Below are positions 10,501 through 21,991 of a stretch of 64,000 nt of DNA, one piece after another. Location of the stretch: assembly GCA_001606155.1 (NCBI GenBank), contig LODT01000020.1:558001-622000 (forward strand). Direction: 5' to 3'. The translations under genes and the position numbers were made by a program. The stretch comes from Tieghemostelium lacteum. Its lineage: Eukaryota; Evosea; Eumycetozoa; Dictyosteliales; Raperosteliaceae. The notes below the pieces were generated by a model, which saw only the letters and a list, made by a program, of their open reading frames with translations, did no database searches and was not told where the DNA came from. Every line of letters begins with the position of its first letter. Position 1 is the first letter of the stretch.

Positions 10501-13500
10501 TGAAGGTACTAGTTTTCTAGCACCGTTTTGAATGAATCTCTGTAAGATTTGGTAAGAGCTTTGAGCAGAATCTTTTATAGATTTTGGAGTGTCATTTCCT
10601 TGGTAGGTTGTTTTTAGATAGGATGCAAAGTATTTAACCAAACGTCTAGATGGAGAGAATGTAGATGAACAGTAGTGAATAAGCTCCCAAACACGGTTAT
10701 TCAGATCTTGAATTGGGTTATTGGTTGACTGTTTAATCAATTGGCAATAGATTTCATCACGAATAGCCTCTAATGCTAACCCTTTAGTAAGGATGTATTT
10801 TACAGGTGCAAAGAAATCAGATGGATCTTTCTTACTAGTCAATGGATTAGATTGAATGTATTGCAAGATCTTTGAGAAAATCTCAACAGCCAATTTGGTT
10901 GAGTCTTGGTCTTGGTGAATTAGTAAACTAGATTTAATATGTGATTTCTGGTATGAGAATATATCTTCTTTTTGCTTGAGTTTCTCTTGGTTGAAATTCT
11001 TGTTGGCAAATTCGTAGAAAGAGTATAATGTAATTTCTTCATCTTGGATAATCTGTGGTAACTGTAGTTGTTGTTGTTTCAGTTGTTGTTCATATTGTGA
11101 AATTGGATTGATAGCAGCACTTGCAGAGTTAGCTGTTGAACTTGATGATGCAGTAGACACTGGTGGTGGAGGTGGTGGAATTCCAAGAATTGGATCAATT
11201 TCAAATCCACCCAAGAGTACAGGTGGTGGAGGTGGTAATGCAAAGTCCATTGCACCGGTGGATCCAACTGCAATAGGTGGAGGTAGAGGTAAATCAGATC
11301 CCATAGGTGGAGGAGGTGGTAAGAAATCACCTCCAACTGAAATTGGTGGTGGTAAAGATAGATTCTCAGGTGTAGTAGTTCCACTTGAAAATGGAGTTGG
11401 TGACATACTAGGACTATGTGAACCTTGGTCATCAGAGAATGACAATGGTTTTTGTTCTTTCTTTACACCTGGAGCTCTCTTTAATACATTTTCAATACCA
11501 GGCGGTAACTCGAATTTACTATCATCAACATCGAATTTGGTGACTGATTTGACAGTTTGTTTCAAACCTTGTAAGAGATCAGTGATAGAAAGTTTATCTA
11601 GAGAATCAAGGTTCATCTCATACATTTTAGTATTGTAAATGTATGGCTTGGTATCATCAACACCACCTTCAAATGAAAACTCTTCCATTGAATAAACCAT
11701 GTTATCAAGCTCATCGATATTCTTTGCTTGTTGATCTTTAAGCATTCTTTCCAAACTGGAAATATCATCAAATTGGTTGAGTTCTTTAAGTTGAGCTTTC
11801 TTCTCTTCAACCTTCTTAGACTCTTCCTCTTGTAATTTAGCTTTGATTTCCTCTTCTTTTTTCTTTGCTTCTTCTTGTAACTTGAGTTTTTCAGCTTGAG
11901 CTCTTTCTTGATCTTCTTTGATTTGACGTTCTTTCTCCTCACGTTCTTTCTTCTCACGAGCAGCTTGATCTTTCTCTCTTTGGATTTCCTCCATACGACG
12001 ATTTCTATCACGTTTGATAGCAACCAATTGAGATGTTTTCTTTCTGGCTAAGAAACCTCTAGCAGCAACAGAAACAACTTTAAACGATTGTCTAAGGAAT
12101 TGGAATTGTTTTCTGGCTTTAATCATCTTGTAGAATGACTTTATACGTGTGGCAGCTTGTCTCTGTTCTTTGAGTTCCTTTCTTTTGACAGTTGATCTGA
12201 TGGCAGTTTGAAGGACTCTGGAAGCTGCTCTAAGTGCTTGGAATTTCTTTTTGAGTTTGTACATTCTCCAAACAGACTGAATCAATGTTACTTTATGAAT
12301 GAGTTTTTCTTTTCTAAAGTTCTCCAGTAACCTGAATTGTGGATCTCTAATGAATATCTTGGTGAGACCAACTTGCCATTCATCCTTATCAATTCCCTCC
12401 CACGAATTTAGATAGTGAATAAGTGAGGCGCATGTTTGTTTGAAATCAGGATGACGTGCACGGTATTCTAAAACCAGGTATCTGTCACGGAATTCCTTGT
12501 GAGTGTGACGAATAGGGTACCCTGTTTTTCTGATTCTAATAGTCTCCATCATACCAGCATAACGAAGTTGATCTTGAACTAACTGGTCATCGAAATTACT
12601 AGGTTCCTTAGTGGTATTAGGTTTGATACAACGTACATAATGAGGAGCAGTTGATGATAATGTATTGATAAGACTCTGCAATTGAGTCTTGAATTGATTA
12701 CCAGCAGTATTACGAACAGCTGCCTTTTTAAGAGTCTTTCCACCATCATCTTCATCCTCATCTTTTCCAGCTACATTTTGTTGGAAAAGTTCTACAATGA
12801 ACTTATTCTTTCCACTAGTTAAAAGTGACATTAGATCATCACTTACAGTATCCTTGTTCTTATCCAAGAAACCAGCAGTATCATAAGATACCTCACCAGC
12901 ATAATGTTTCACTATAAATGTGGTTTTTGAGATTTTTGGTTTCTCATAATATGCATGTTTTTCGTGATTGATATGCAACTTGGTCAACAATGTCAAATCA
13001 GTTGCCTGTGGGAATCTAGATTCCTCATCCAACAATGACAATATACCCAATGGTCTCTTTTCAATCAAATCCAAACACTCTTGATTATCATTATAGACAA
13101 TCTTTGACCAATTGATTTTCTCCTTTTCGTATTCTTCCTGTTCCAATTTAAATATATGTTGATTGAAATGTTGTTGTAATTTTTCATTGGCAAAATTGAT
13201 ACTAATGTATAAAAATATTATTAGTATACTATATTATAAGGTTATTATTTAAAGAATACGTACCAAAACTGTTCAAAACTATTCTTTTTAAAGTTCTCAA
13301 AACCAAAAATATCCAAAACACCAATAAAAGTGGTATTGGATTGTGGTTTATGAATTCTAGAGTTTATAAAGGTAACTAACCAATTAAAGATATTACCATA
13401 CAATGTTTTTGAAAGTGCATCTCTGGTATCTTCAGCTTCATTGGTTTTCAATGGAATTACAAAGTTTTGACCACGAATTAATACATGTCTAACTGTTAGG

Positions 13501-14603
13501 CAAGTTTCCAATTTAACTGGATCCAATTGTAAAAGATCTGCAACAATCTTTAATGCTATTATTCACAAAAGTTTTTAAATATTAATACATATAACAAGGA
13601 ATAAAGTTATTTAGAGGGTATTACATACTATCCTTGTTGGTAACTGATGAACCTTCTGCACCTTGAGTTTTTTCATTCTTTTCAAATTGGAGATTACCAA
13701 GATGCAATACTGCAGCCAAAATTGTAAATATAATATTTTGTTTATCTTCTGGAAGACCTAAAACTGACATTGCATATTTTACATGTTCGAAATCCTCGAC
13801 ATCATTAATATTCTCAATTCTAATACATCCTGATTGATTTAGATAATGATATTCCTCTGGTTCACCTAACGAAAGCTTTTGCTTTTGTTCATCTGATAAA
13901 CCTGCCAATAATTGATAGAAAATATGATAATTTCTTTCAGATTTAGCTTGATTTACTATTCTAGATTTTTCCAACAAATCTTTAAAAGTTTGTATAAACC
14001 ATGTGTTAGTATCTATTAAATAAAAGGTAAAGTAAAAATATAAATAAAGTGTATAAACATACAATTAATAATTCTAGCACCTGAAATATGACCTTCTCTA
14101 TTGAACTGAATTTCAATAAATTTACCAAAACGAGAACTGTTGTTATTTCTAATGGTTTTTGCGTTACCAAAAGCCTCAAGAATTGGGGAGGATTCTACAA
14201 TCATCTGTTCAACTTGAGAATGTCTATTGGTACGTGCTGCCAAATATTGAATAATCAATTTAGTAGATTCAGTTTTACCAGCACCAGATTCACCAGAAAT
14301 GATAATGGATTGATTCTTTCTCTCCTCCATCATATTGGTATAGGCTGCATCTGCAATTGCAAAAATATGTGGTGGTAGTGATCCACGCTGTTTGGAGAAA
14401 TATTGTTTTACAATATCTGCTGTATATATTGGCAGTATTTCATATGGATTCACTGCAACCAAAATGGATCCTGTATAGGTGTAAATTTGTTTTTTTTCGT
14501 ATCTCAATTTCAAATTGGTTAACAATGATTCTTCTGTTAACTCTGGTAGAGTAATCATATCCTCTACCGGACTAAAGTCCTTTCTTCCTAATAGATAATC
14601 CAT
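7582..14603 (-). CDS. myoI: Myosin VII (MyTH4-FERM unconventional myosin)
   Basis: Four exons: 14603-14063, 13979-13629, 13555-13264 and 13201-7582, giving 2267 residues (D. discoideum myosin VII is close to 2350). The second-exon acceptor was chosen because it restores the conserved RIINYLLEKSR. The motor domain has the P-loop GESGAGKT at 104-111, switch [11 protein letters not shown], and switch [10 protein letters not shown]. About 695-785 holds IQ motifs for light chains. About 793-878 is a highly charged single-alpha-helix-like stretch, and about 1010-1075 is Pro-rich. Then follow MyTH4, FERM, SH3 ([31 protein letters not shown], about 1610-1660), a TPPxLS repeat tract, and a second MyTH4-FERM. 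The order matches DdMyo7, which acts with talin in filopodia formation and particle adhesion at the actin cortex. Confidence 0.93.
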
Positions 14604-15470
14604 CTTTCTCTAATATCTGTGTTTATATATATAATAGATTCTTTTCCTAAAATTTTAATTTAAATGTTAATTTCATTCGTCTGATATTTTTTTATATTTA
14701 TATTCCAGTTTAAACTTACTCTATCTTTTTTTTTCTTTTTCTTTTTTAAATAATGGTTTAAAGTAATAATACAAAATGGTTATAAATAAGTGGTTAATTT
14801 AAAAAAAATATGATATTCTATGTTGGAGGAAAAAAAAAGAATATTAGAGTTAGAACTACCTTTTGTTGGATATGTGTGGAAATTAAAAAAGAGGTAATAT
14901 TATAACAATAACTAAGATATTTTAAATTTTTAAAAAAAAAAGGTGTTTTCAAAAAAATTGATCATCGATAATTTCACACCATCCGATTTGAATAAAAACG
15001 ACTGTGTATTTGTGTGTGATCACACCTACCTTTTAAAATTGAATATTAAATGTATAATTGTAATTCCCAATAATAGAGGTGAGTCCTTATTGGTATGTTT
15101 AAAATATTTATAACTAAACCTCTTCCTCGTTCCTCTACTTTAAAAGTATTTTAATATTTTTAAAATAGATATGTATATCCAACACTATTAAAGACAAGCA
15201 GAGAGAATGACAGAATATATGAGGAGGTGTCAAAAATAAAATAGTTAATTAAAAAAAAAAAAAATTAAAAAAATTAAAAATCAGTTAAATTCTGCTTTAA
15301 ACAATGAAAAAAAATTTTGTTTTATAACTGATTAATCTCGATCTTGATCCGATTTTATAATAAACTTTTTACAGGGGAATGTATGATTTTTATTTTTTTT
15401 TTTTCAGATAAGTTTCATTTTTTGATTAAATGTTTGATAAATGGGGTGTGGTGGGTTAGACCTTATGTGT
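14604..15470. other. Intergenic region upstream of myosin VII
   Basis: 867 nt between two minus-strand genes; it should contain the myoI promoter. It is AT-rich with several A/T homopolymers. A perfect palindrome GTGTGATCACAC lies at 15014-15025 and is listed separately. I see no ORF or RNA gene. Confidence 0.6.
15014..15025. promoter_or_regulatory. 12-bp palindrome GTGTGATCACAC
   Basis: A perfect 12-bp dyad about 410 nt upstream of the myoI start, flanked by further GT (TGTGT) and CA (CACACC) sequence. GT/CA-rich motifs of this kind resemble the G-box elements bound by GBF in D. discoideum. The assignment is inference from sequence only. Confidence 0.3.
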
Positions 15471-17105
15471 TTAATCAAAAACATCATCGATCAACATGAT
15501 AGATGATAACAATAACATCTTATCAGTAGCTAATAAATCTCTTGGGAAACCAATAGAATATCCAGCATGTTTACCAGATTTATTCAATGTACCAATGGTA
15601 GATTGTGCTATATTTAGAGTAGTAGATAGAATACATATTAATATGTAGTTAGTACAAGAAGGTAAAAAATTAGGAATATGTGTATATATTATATACTTAC
15701 ATCTATTTCTAATATCAAATAACCATTTATGTGGATTTGGAATAAGGGTAAAGGTCTTCAAACCCTTGTCATCAAAGGTATCTACATTATTTTCAGCAGT
15801 ACATTGTAATGAACCAAATGTAACATTGTTGGAATCTTGTAGTTTTAGAATTCTACCAGTGGATTCACCTCTTAGGAGTAAGTCTCCAGATTGTGAACGC
15901 ATATTTAGTGTGAATTTATGTAGACCTTTGTCATCTTTGAAACATTCAAGAAGTTTTTGGTTATTGACATCCAAGAGAACAAATGAATTTCTAGCAGCAC
16001 CTTGGTTAACCAAAACCTTATCAACATGATTCAAAATGGATTTCCATAGATGGAATGTTGATTGTACAAATTGTTGTTGTTGTTGTTGTTGAAGTTGAGT
16101 TGTTTTAACTAATTGAACTGGTTGTTCAATAATTTCAGATCTGGAGGTTTCAACCCAATCTTGTTCTAGTGGTTGAACTTGCTGGGTTTGGAGAATACCT
16201 GAAGCTGATCTGTTACCGTTGAAATGGACAGTTGTTGGAGGTTCAACTACAGATACTTGAATAGGTTGACGAGTGACTTCAATCTTTGGTGGACGGGTAT
16301 TAATGACAACGGATGGGTCTTGGCTCTTGACAGATGCTGTGGAGGGTCTGAGGGTGATCTTTGGATCGGATTGGCAGACTGTGATCTTTGGTTGAGGGGT
16401 TTCAAATGACATTTCAGGTTGAAAGCTTTGGTAGCTAACTTGTGGCTTCTCGCCTTGGTATTTGAGGGTTGGGGCAAAGTCTTGTACAGTGACTTTAGGT
16501 TTCTCTTCTTTGACTTGGATGGATGCTTTATTGGATGGAGTAACCTCAACACCAGATGGTAACTGGGTAATATGCAATTGTGGGAGACCTTGAGTGATTT
16601 CCAATTTTGGATCAAACTTGGAAACACGAACGATTGGGTCAACTTGCTTGACTTTAATTCCAGGTTGATAGCTCTCCATTATGATCTCTGGAGCACCGTC
16701 CATTTCCAAATGAACCTTGAATGGTGGTAATTTGAGGAAGAACTTTGGGGCGTATTGTTCTACATCAATCTCAGGTGGGATCTGTTCAATTTCAATAAAT
16801 TGTTGTGGATGGCTAAGACTAACATTAGCTTGACTTGGTGTAACTTTAATGTCACATGGCTCCTCCTTTACATCAATATGGTCACTACCTCTTCCAATAT
16901 TGATAGTTGGTTGAGATCTCTCGACATTAACAACTTTACTGGACTCTTCAATTTGGAAGCATTGCAAACCTTGGTCCAAAGAGATTTGTGGTGGACGTTG
17001 TTTCAATGAAATATTATAACTATTTAATTGAGTACTATTATTATTACTAGTCATGTGTGGGCTAGTAGTTGAATAAGTTTTAAATTCCTTTGTTTCTGAT
17101 ACCAT
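15471..17105 (-). CDS. Pro/Val/Ile short-repeat protein with C-terminal scramblase-like domain
   Basis: Two exons, 17105-15701 and 15607-15471, with a 93-nt intron, giving 513 residues. Splicing turns ..FDIRNR into NRSQSTIGTL. Residues about 30-300 consist of about 20 irregular repeats of 9-11 residues with the pattern P-x-(I/V/F)-x-(I/V/L)-x (PPEIDVEQYAP, KPKVTVQDFAP, PPKIEVTRQP). After a Gln-rich linker, residues about 355-513 resemble the phospholipid scramblase / tubby-like fold: NSFVLLDVNNQKLLECF, RGESTGRILKLQDSNNVTFG, WLFDIRNR, and the diagnostic ending SIGFPRDLLATDKMLLLSSI followed by MLIDDVFD, like the scramblase end 'FPxDLxxxxKxxLLxxxFLIDxxFF'. The palmitoylated Cys-rich patch of scramblases is absent. 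The divergent neighbour shares the repeat region. The function may be a membrane-associated scaffold. Confidence 0.75.
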   Translation of the reverse strand: MVSETKEFKTYSTTSPHMTSNNNSTQLNSYNISLKQRPPQISLDQGLQCFQIEESSKVVNVERSQPTINIGRGSDHIDVKEEPCDIKVTPSQANVSLSHPQQFIEIEQIPPEIDVEQYAPKFFLKLPPFKVHLEMDGAPEIIMESYQPGIKVKQVDPIVRVSKFDPKLEITQGLPQLHITQLPSGVEVTPSNKASIQVKEEKPKVTVQDFAPTLKYQGEKPQVSYQSFQPEMSFETPQPKITVCQSDPKITLRPSTASVKSQDPSVVINTRPPKIEVTRQPIQVSVVEPPTTVHFNGNRSASGILQTQQVQPLEQDWVETSRSEIIEQPVQLVKTTQLQQQQQQQFVQSTFHLWKSILNHVDKVLVNQGAARNSFVLLDVNNQKLLECFKDDKGLHKFTLNMRSQSGDLLLRGESTGRILKLQDSNNVTFGSLQCTAENNVDTFDDKGLKTFTLIPNPHKWLFDIRNRCKYIIYTHIPNFLPSCTNYILICILSTTLNIAQSTIGTLNKSGKHAGYSIGFPRDLLATDKMLLLSSIMLIDDVFD

Positions 17106-17532
17106 TTTATTTCTATTCTTTCAAGATAAAAATTCTTAACAATAATTGTCTTTAAAAAATTTTTTTTTTCTTATTTTACTTTGAGTTTACTTTAAGAGAT
17201 TAGAGATAGGATAGCAGAATAAATTTATCTAGATTGATTGTTTTTCAGATTTTCTATTTATCTATAAATTTTGAGTATTTTTAAAAAATGAAAATTTCCA
17301 AAATTGGAAAATTAAAAAAAGTTTTTATAAAGATTTTGAAATAATACTTCTAAAGTCTAAAACACAAACAATTTATAAAATCAAAATTAATCTAATAGGT
17401 CCTAGATTAGATTTGTTTGAGCACCACTTTAAAGAAATTTTTTTTTGTTTCTTTAATTCATTAATCTAATTGTTTTACAACAACAAACAACATTGAATTA
17501 GTATTACAACAACAACAAATTAACAATATAAA
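17106..17532. promoter_or_regulatory. Shared divergent promoter of the two repeat-protein genes
   Basis: 427 nt separate the two divergent start codons. Near the middle, 17295-17310 is a dyad TTTCCAA-AA-TTGGAAA with 7-bp arms, a candidate binding site for a dimeric factor serving both genes. The region also holds A/T homopolymers; no ORF is seen. Confidence 0.45.
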
Positions 17533-18342
17533 ATGGCAAAGAAGACAATCCAAACAACAAAAACCATTTCAACTACCCAACAACAACCAATGATGATGGA
17601 AAACCAAGGTGTTATTAAATTAGAACAACCAAGACAAAATGTATTGGTTGAGAAATTGCAAACCCAAGTCACTGTAAATGAAAGTGCCGACCATATTAAT
17701 ATTGTTGAAATGCCACCCGAAGTCATGATTGAAGAGAGAAAATTCGAAGCTACTGAGCTTTTGAATGCTGAAGTTAATGTACCTTCTGCACAAGTTGATA
17801 TTGTCCAACCTGCTCCTAGAGTCTTTTTGGAACAACAAGCTCCTATCATTGATGTCAGTCAACAAGCTCCAAGAATAGAATTTATTCAAAGAGAACCATT
17901 GGTAAATGTTAATCAACCTAAGGCTCAAGTTATAATCAACCAACAGAAACCTGAAGTTAAGATCCAATCTGCTAAACCAATTGTCAGTTTCTTGGAGCCC
18001 TCTGCACCTAATGTTCAAGTCATCCATCAAGAACCAATAATTAAAGTTATTCGTAATGAACCAATTATCCGTCTAACTGATTTTAAGGGTGAACCTGAAC
18101 TCATCTTCCAAAGACAAGATAACTGTATTCTCAACTATACTCCAATTGCTCAACCCATTCTTACAATTAATAAATCCAAGATGATGTCAACAGAAACTCT
18201 TCCAAGTACCACAACAACAACCATCTTAAAGAAGGAAGTCATTTTGGAAAAGAATGCAACTCCAAAGAAATTTGAGAAAAGGGCTGAATGGTTAGAAGAA
18301 AATCCAAAATACTCACCAAAAGTTTCTAGAGTATCCAACTAA
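17533..18342 (+). CDS. Pro/Val/Ile short-repeat protein, paralogue of the divergent neighbour
   Basis: Single exon, 269 residues. After a Thr/Gln-rich start (MAKKTIQTTKTISTTQQQP) the protein is made of 9-11-residue repeats (RVFLEQQAP, IIDVSQQAP, RIEFIQREP, LVNVNQPK, AQVIINQQKP), up to about residue 195. Alternating Ile/Val and a Pro at each turn suggest short beta strands stacked like a solenoid or filament. The opening repeats align with those of the divergent gene (KLEQPRQNVLVEKLQ against SLKQRPPQISLDQGLQ), so the two arose by duplication. This copy has no scramblase-like domain; it ends in a basic Lys/Glu tail (EKRAEWLEENPKYSPKV). The general look recalls alveolin-type and other Val/Pro repeat cytoskeletal proteins, from memory. 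Function unknown. Confidence 0.75.
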   Translation: MAKKTIQTTKTISTTQQQPMMMENQGVIKLEQPRQNVLVEKLQTQVTVNESADHINIVEMPPEVMIEERKFEATELLNAEVNVPSAQVDIVQPAPRVFLEQQAPIIDVSQQAPRIEFIQREPLVNVNQPKAQVIINQQKPEVKIQSAKPIVSFLEPSAPNVQVIHQEPIIKVIRNEPIIRLTDFKGEPELIFQRQDNCILNYTPIAQPILTINKSKMMSTETLPSTTTTTILKKEVILEKNATPKKFEKRAEWLEENPKYSPKVSRVSN

Positions 18343-18545
18343 ACATCAACAAAAAAATAAATAATCATTTTTTCACTTTAATCCTCCAATAGAAATACAC
18401 TTAGACTGTTTTATTTTTTTTTTTTTATCTTTTGTCTCACCCTAGTAACTATTTTTAATTCTTTCAAAATTTTTTGAAAGTTCATTTGAGAGTAACACCT
18501 CATACCTGTGCATAAATATATAAAAACATTTAGAGAAATATTTAA

Positions 18546-19555
18546 ATGAATCAACAGAGGACTGAAAATAAGAGAAAAGAAAATGTATATATAAATGTCT
18601 ATGATTTGCACCCAATAAATAATTATACCTATTTGATTGGGTTAGGAGCCTATCATTCTGGTGTAGAAGTATATGGAACTGAATATTCATTTGGTGGACA
18701 TGAATTTTCATTCAGTGGAGTATTTGAAATTGAACCAAAAACAGTAACAGGTGCAAATCTACGTGAATCTATACTTATTGGTGAAACTACACTAACCAAT
18801 AAACAAGTTCAAAATCTAGTAGATAAGATTGCTGATGAATTTGCTGGTAATTCATATCATCCACTCCAAAAGTAATATTACTTCAATTTTATAATTAATT
18901 TCAAAGAGACTAACGTAATATTTGTTGTATAAATAGAAATTGTAATAGTTTTACAAAAGAATTTATAAAGCGTTTGTTGAATAAAGAGATACCAAGTTAT
19001 ATCAACAGATTGGCACAGATAGGAAATTATTTTAATTGTATATTACCAACATCAATAACATCAATGAATACACCAAAAGCAATAACAACAGAAACTACAT
19101 CATTAACACAGGGTCAAAATGGATTCAGTAGTAATACACCATCTGCAATAAGTAGTATGAACAGTACAACTAGAAATAATAATAATAACAACAATAGTAC
19201 ATATAGTAGCTCATTTAGTAGTAATAGCGGAGGAGGTAACTCAAATTATAGTAGTTTTCAAGGATCTGGATTTTCATTAACCAATAGTACCAATAGTATT
19301 TTATCATCTTTATCTTCAATTTCCTCTCCTAATGAAGCTAAATCACCAAGAGATGAAGAGAAAAGGAATAGTATATTAGTAAATAAAAAAATTTTTGAAC
19401 AGAATCTAGATCAAGAGGAACTGCTAGAAGATTCAAATCAACAAACAAGTCCTACCAACAGTAATTTTAGTAGTTCAAGTAATGATAATAGCAGTACTAG
19501 TAGCAACAATAATAATAATAATAACAGCAATAACAATAATGGTATACTTATTTAA
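18546..19555 (+). CDS. PPPDE (DeSI-type) putative deSUMOylating/deubiquitinating peptidase
   Basis: Two exons, 18546-18871 and 18937-19555, with a 65-nt intron that joins ..HPLQK to NCNSFTKEF, giving 314 residues. The PPPDE fold is clear: VYDLHP, then GLGAYHSGVEVYGTEYSFGG (catalytic His37), the FEIEP segment, and NCNSFTKEF (catalytic Cys111), ending ..IPSYINRLAQIGNYFNCILP. This matches DeSI-2/PPPDE1, cysteine isopeptidases reported to remove SUMO or ubiquitin-like tags. From about residue 135 the protein is low-complexity Ser/Asn/Thr with AAT/AGT codon runs, a dictyostelid habit, with no further domain. The start is the first ATG of the frame. Confidence 0.88.
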
Positions 19556-19898
19556 ATTACATATAGTAACTAGGATAATAATATATAGCGGCATTTTTTA
19601 AAATTTTAAATACAGTACTACCATGTATTTTACATTTCATAATTATTATAATTGTTTTCTTTTGAGAATAGTTTTTTGTTTACATAGTTCAAAGTTTATG
19701 ATAATTATAAAATATTTTGAGAATATCATTCAAAAATATTTTTAATTATATTAAGTGAACTATATTTTAAAATTCATAATTTACAAATAAATAATTAAAA
19801 AGCCAATAATTTCAAATAAAATTTAAAATTCAAGTAAATTCAAAAATTTTTAAAAATGACACTCAAATTATCAATTATTTGATAAAAATATACAAAGA
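19556..19898. other. Intergenic spacer (343 nt)
   Basis: Very AT-rich spacer between two plus-strand genes, holding the 3' flank of the PPPDE gene and the promoter of the LIM gene. Nothing else is recognisable. Confidence 0.6.
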
Positions 19899-20525
19899 AT
19901 GTCAAAGATATGTTTTGTTTGTCAACAAGAAATTAAAAATGAAATGATTACAGCATTGGGTAATGAATATTGCCTAGCATGTTTCAAATGTTCAATCTGT
20001 AATAAGAATATACAAGGATTTTTTGTGATTGATAATAAACCAGTTTGTAAAGAGGATTATGAATCTAGATTACCAAAATGCAATAAATGTCAAACTCCAG
20101 TCAAAGGATCAAAATTAACAGATAACCAAAATAATATTTATCATCCACAATGTTTCAGTTGTAATACTTGTAATAATCTAATAACAGCTAGTTATTTTAT
20201 TCTCAACAATAAAGTTGAATGTGGAACTTGTTATCAAACCCAAAAAGATCAATTGAAAAAACAGTCAATCAAAGAAGTTGGAACTTGTCAGAATTGTAAA
20301 AAATCAATTCAATCCGATCAGAAATGTATAATAGTGGGTCCAATGGAAAGATATCATTTAGATGGATGTTTCAAATGTGTTAAATGTAGAAAAGATTTAC
20401 AGAGTCAATTTATAGTTGTAGATGCTCAAAGAAGTATGTTTACCTTATTTTAACCTTAAAACATAAATATATTTACCATTTTAATATTTTAATTTATAGA
20501 AACATATGCTTGTGTAGAATGTTAA
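19899..20525 (+). CDS. Three-LIM-domain protein
   Basis: Two exons, 19899-20433 and a tiny second exon 20500-20525 that supplies only KTYACVEC and the stop; total 186 residues. The small exon is needed to complete the third LIM domain. Domains: LIM1 from C5 (CFVCQQEI..CLACFKCSICNKNIQGFF..CKEDY), LIM2 (CNKCQTPV..YHPQCFSCNTCNNLI..CGTC) and LIM3 (CQNCKKSI..YHLDGCFKCVKCRKDL..CVEC). Each domain has the eight zinc ligands as far as can be judged. The protein is LIM-only and resembles paxillin/Lim family adaptors that sit on the actin cytoskeleton or at adhesion sites. Spacing to the convergent TUP1 gene is 267 nt. Confidence 0.88.
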
Positions 20526-20792
20526 TCAGAGTAAAATACAGGCCAATGATTCCAATAAACATGGTGTTGGGATATTTAATTATTTATTATTAATATCAAT
20601 ATGGTTTTGTTTTTTTTATTTTCTTTTTTTTTTATTGATGGTTATAACGAAGTGGAGTGGAGTGGTATTTAAGAGATTATATAGGATGACAAGTGAAATG
20701 TTCTATTATTATTATTATTATGGGTTGTTGATTCTACTATTGTGACTATTATTATGGTGGAGATTATATTTATGAGAAATTAATATTGAAAT

Positions 20793-21946
20793 TTAAATAT
20801 TATAAGTCCAAACTCTTGATCTGAAATCACCAGAACCAGTTGCGAAATAATTTTGACCATTTGGAGAGGTTTTTGAGGAAAGTGCAACAGAAATGACAGA
20901 GTTTTTGTGTCCTTGTAACATCATATGAGTAGTACCGTTACGAGGATCCCAAAATTGAACAGAACGATCTTTGGAACCAGAGATCAACCAGTTACCATCT
21001 GGAGAGAATGCAACAGATAGAACAAAATCTTTGTGTCCATTAAATGTTGAACGACAACGTGATCTAGATCTGACACCTGACAAATCCCAGAGTTTAAGAC
21101 TTTTATCTAAACTACCAGAGGCCAATGATTTACCGTCTGGAGAGAAAGCAACACTGTAAACGGAGTCTAAATGACCTTCATATCTCTCCAAAAAGTAACC
21201 AGTTTGGGCATCCCATAAACGAACAATATTATCCAAAGAACCTGCAGCTACCAATCTGCCATCTGGTGACATGGCAACTGAAGTTACACCATTCTTTGGT
21301 CCAACTTCATCATTACCAAGTGTAAATAGACATTTACCTTTTTCAATATCCCAAATCTTTGCTTTTTTATCACCACTACCAGAGACAATTAATCTACCAT
21401 CATTTGAGAAATCCAAAGAGTAAATATCCAATTCATGTCCAGTAAAGGTTTGTTGAATCTTTTTACTGTGAATATCCCAAACCTTTACAGTTTTATCTTC
21501 TGCACCTGTAGCTAAGAATTGACCATCTGGACTGAAACAAACTGATCTAATATAAAGATCAACTTCTTTATCTGAGTCATCAATAAATGTACTAAAATTT
21601 TTTATTTTATTAATAATTCAATTCCTTTTTTCATTTTGTTTATATATATACAAATATAAATTATACGTACCTAACTTTTTTACCAGATTCAACATCGAAG
21701 ATTTGAGCAGATTTATTACAACCTGTAGCTAAATATTTACCGTCATGACTAAATTTTACACAGCATACTACACTGCTGTGAACTAAATTGTGAAGTAATC
21801 CAATATTTAAATTTGTCTGTACATTTGGATTATACCCAACTACCCAATCTTGTTCATTCTTATTATCTTTTTCATCAATTTCAATTTCATTTTGTGGCAT
21901 TTGATGTTGAGGTTGTGCTTGTTGTTGTTGCTGTTGCTGTTGTTGC

Positions 21947-21991
<45 letters not shown>

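Noticed and set aside
11108-11638. Gly-rich 176-codon plus-strand frame within the myosin gene
   Set aside because: Antisense of proline codons in the Pro-rich tail; no start context or family, and the minus frame is clearly coding.
13979-14016. Alternative second-exon acceptor for myosin VII near 14009
   Set aside because: It also keeps the frame but would insert about ten unrelated residues ([10 protein letters not shown]) in the strictly conserved RIINYLLEKSR segment of the motor.
17520-18030. Minus-strand frames opposite the repeat protein
   Set aside because: Antisense shadows of the 17533-18342 gene, whose repeat pattern and codon use fit the plus strand.
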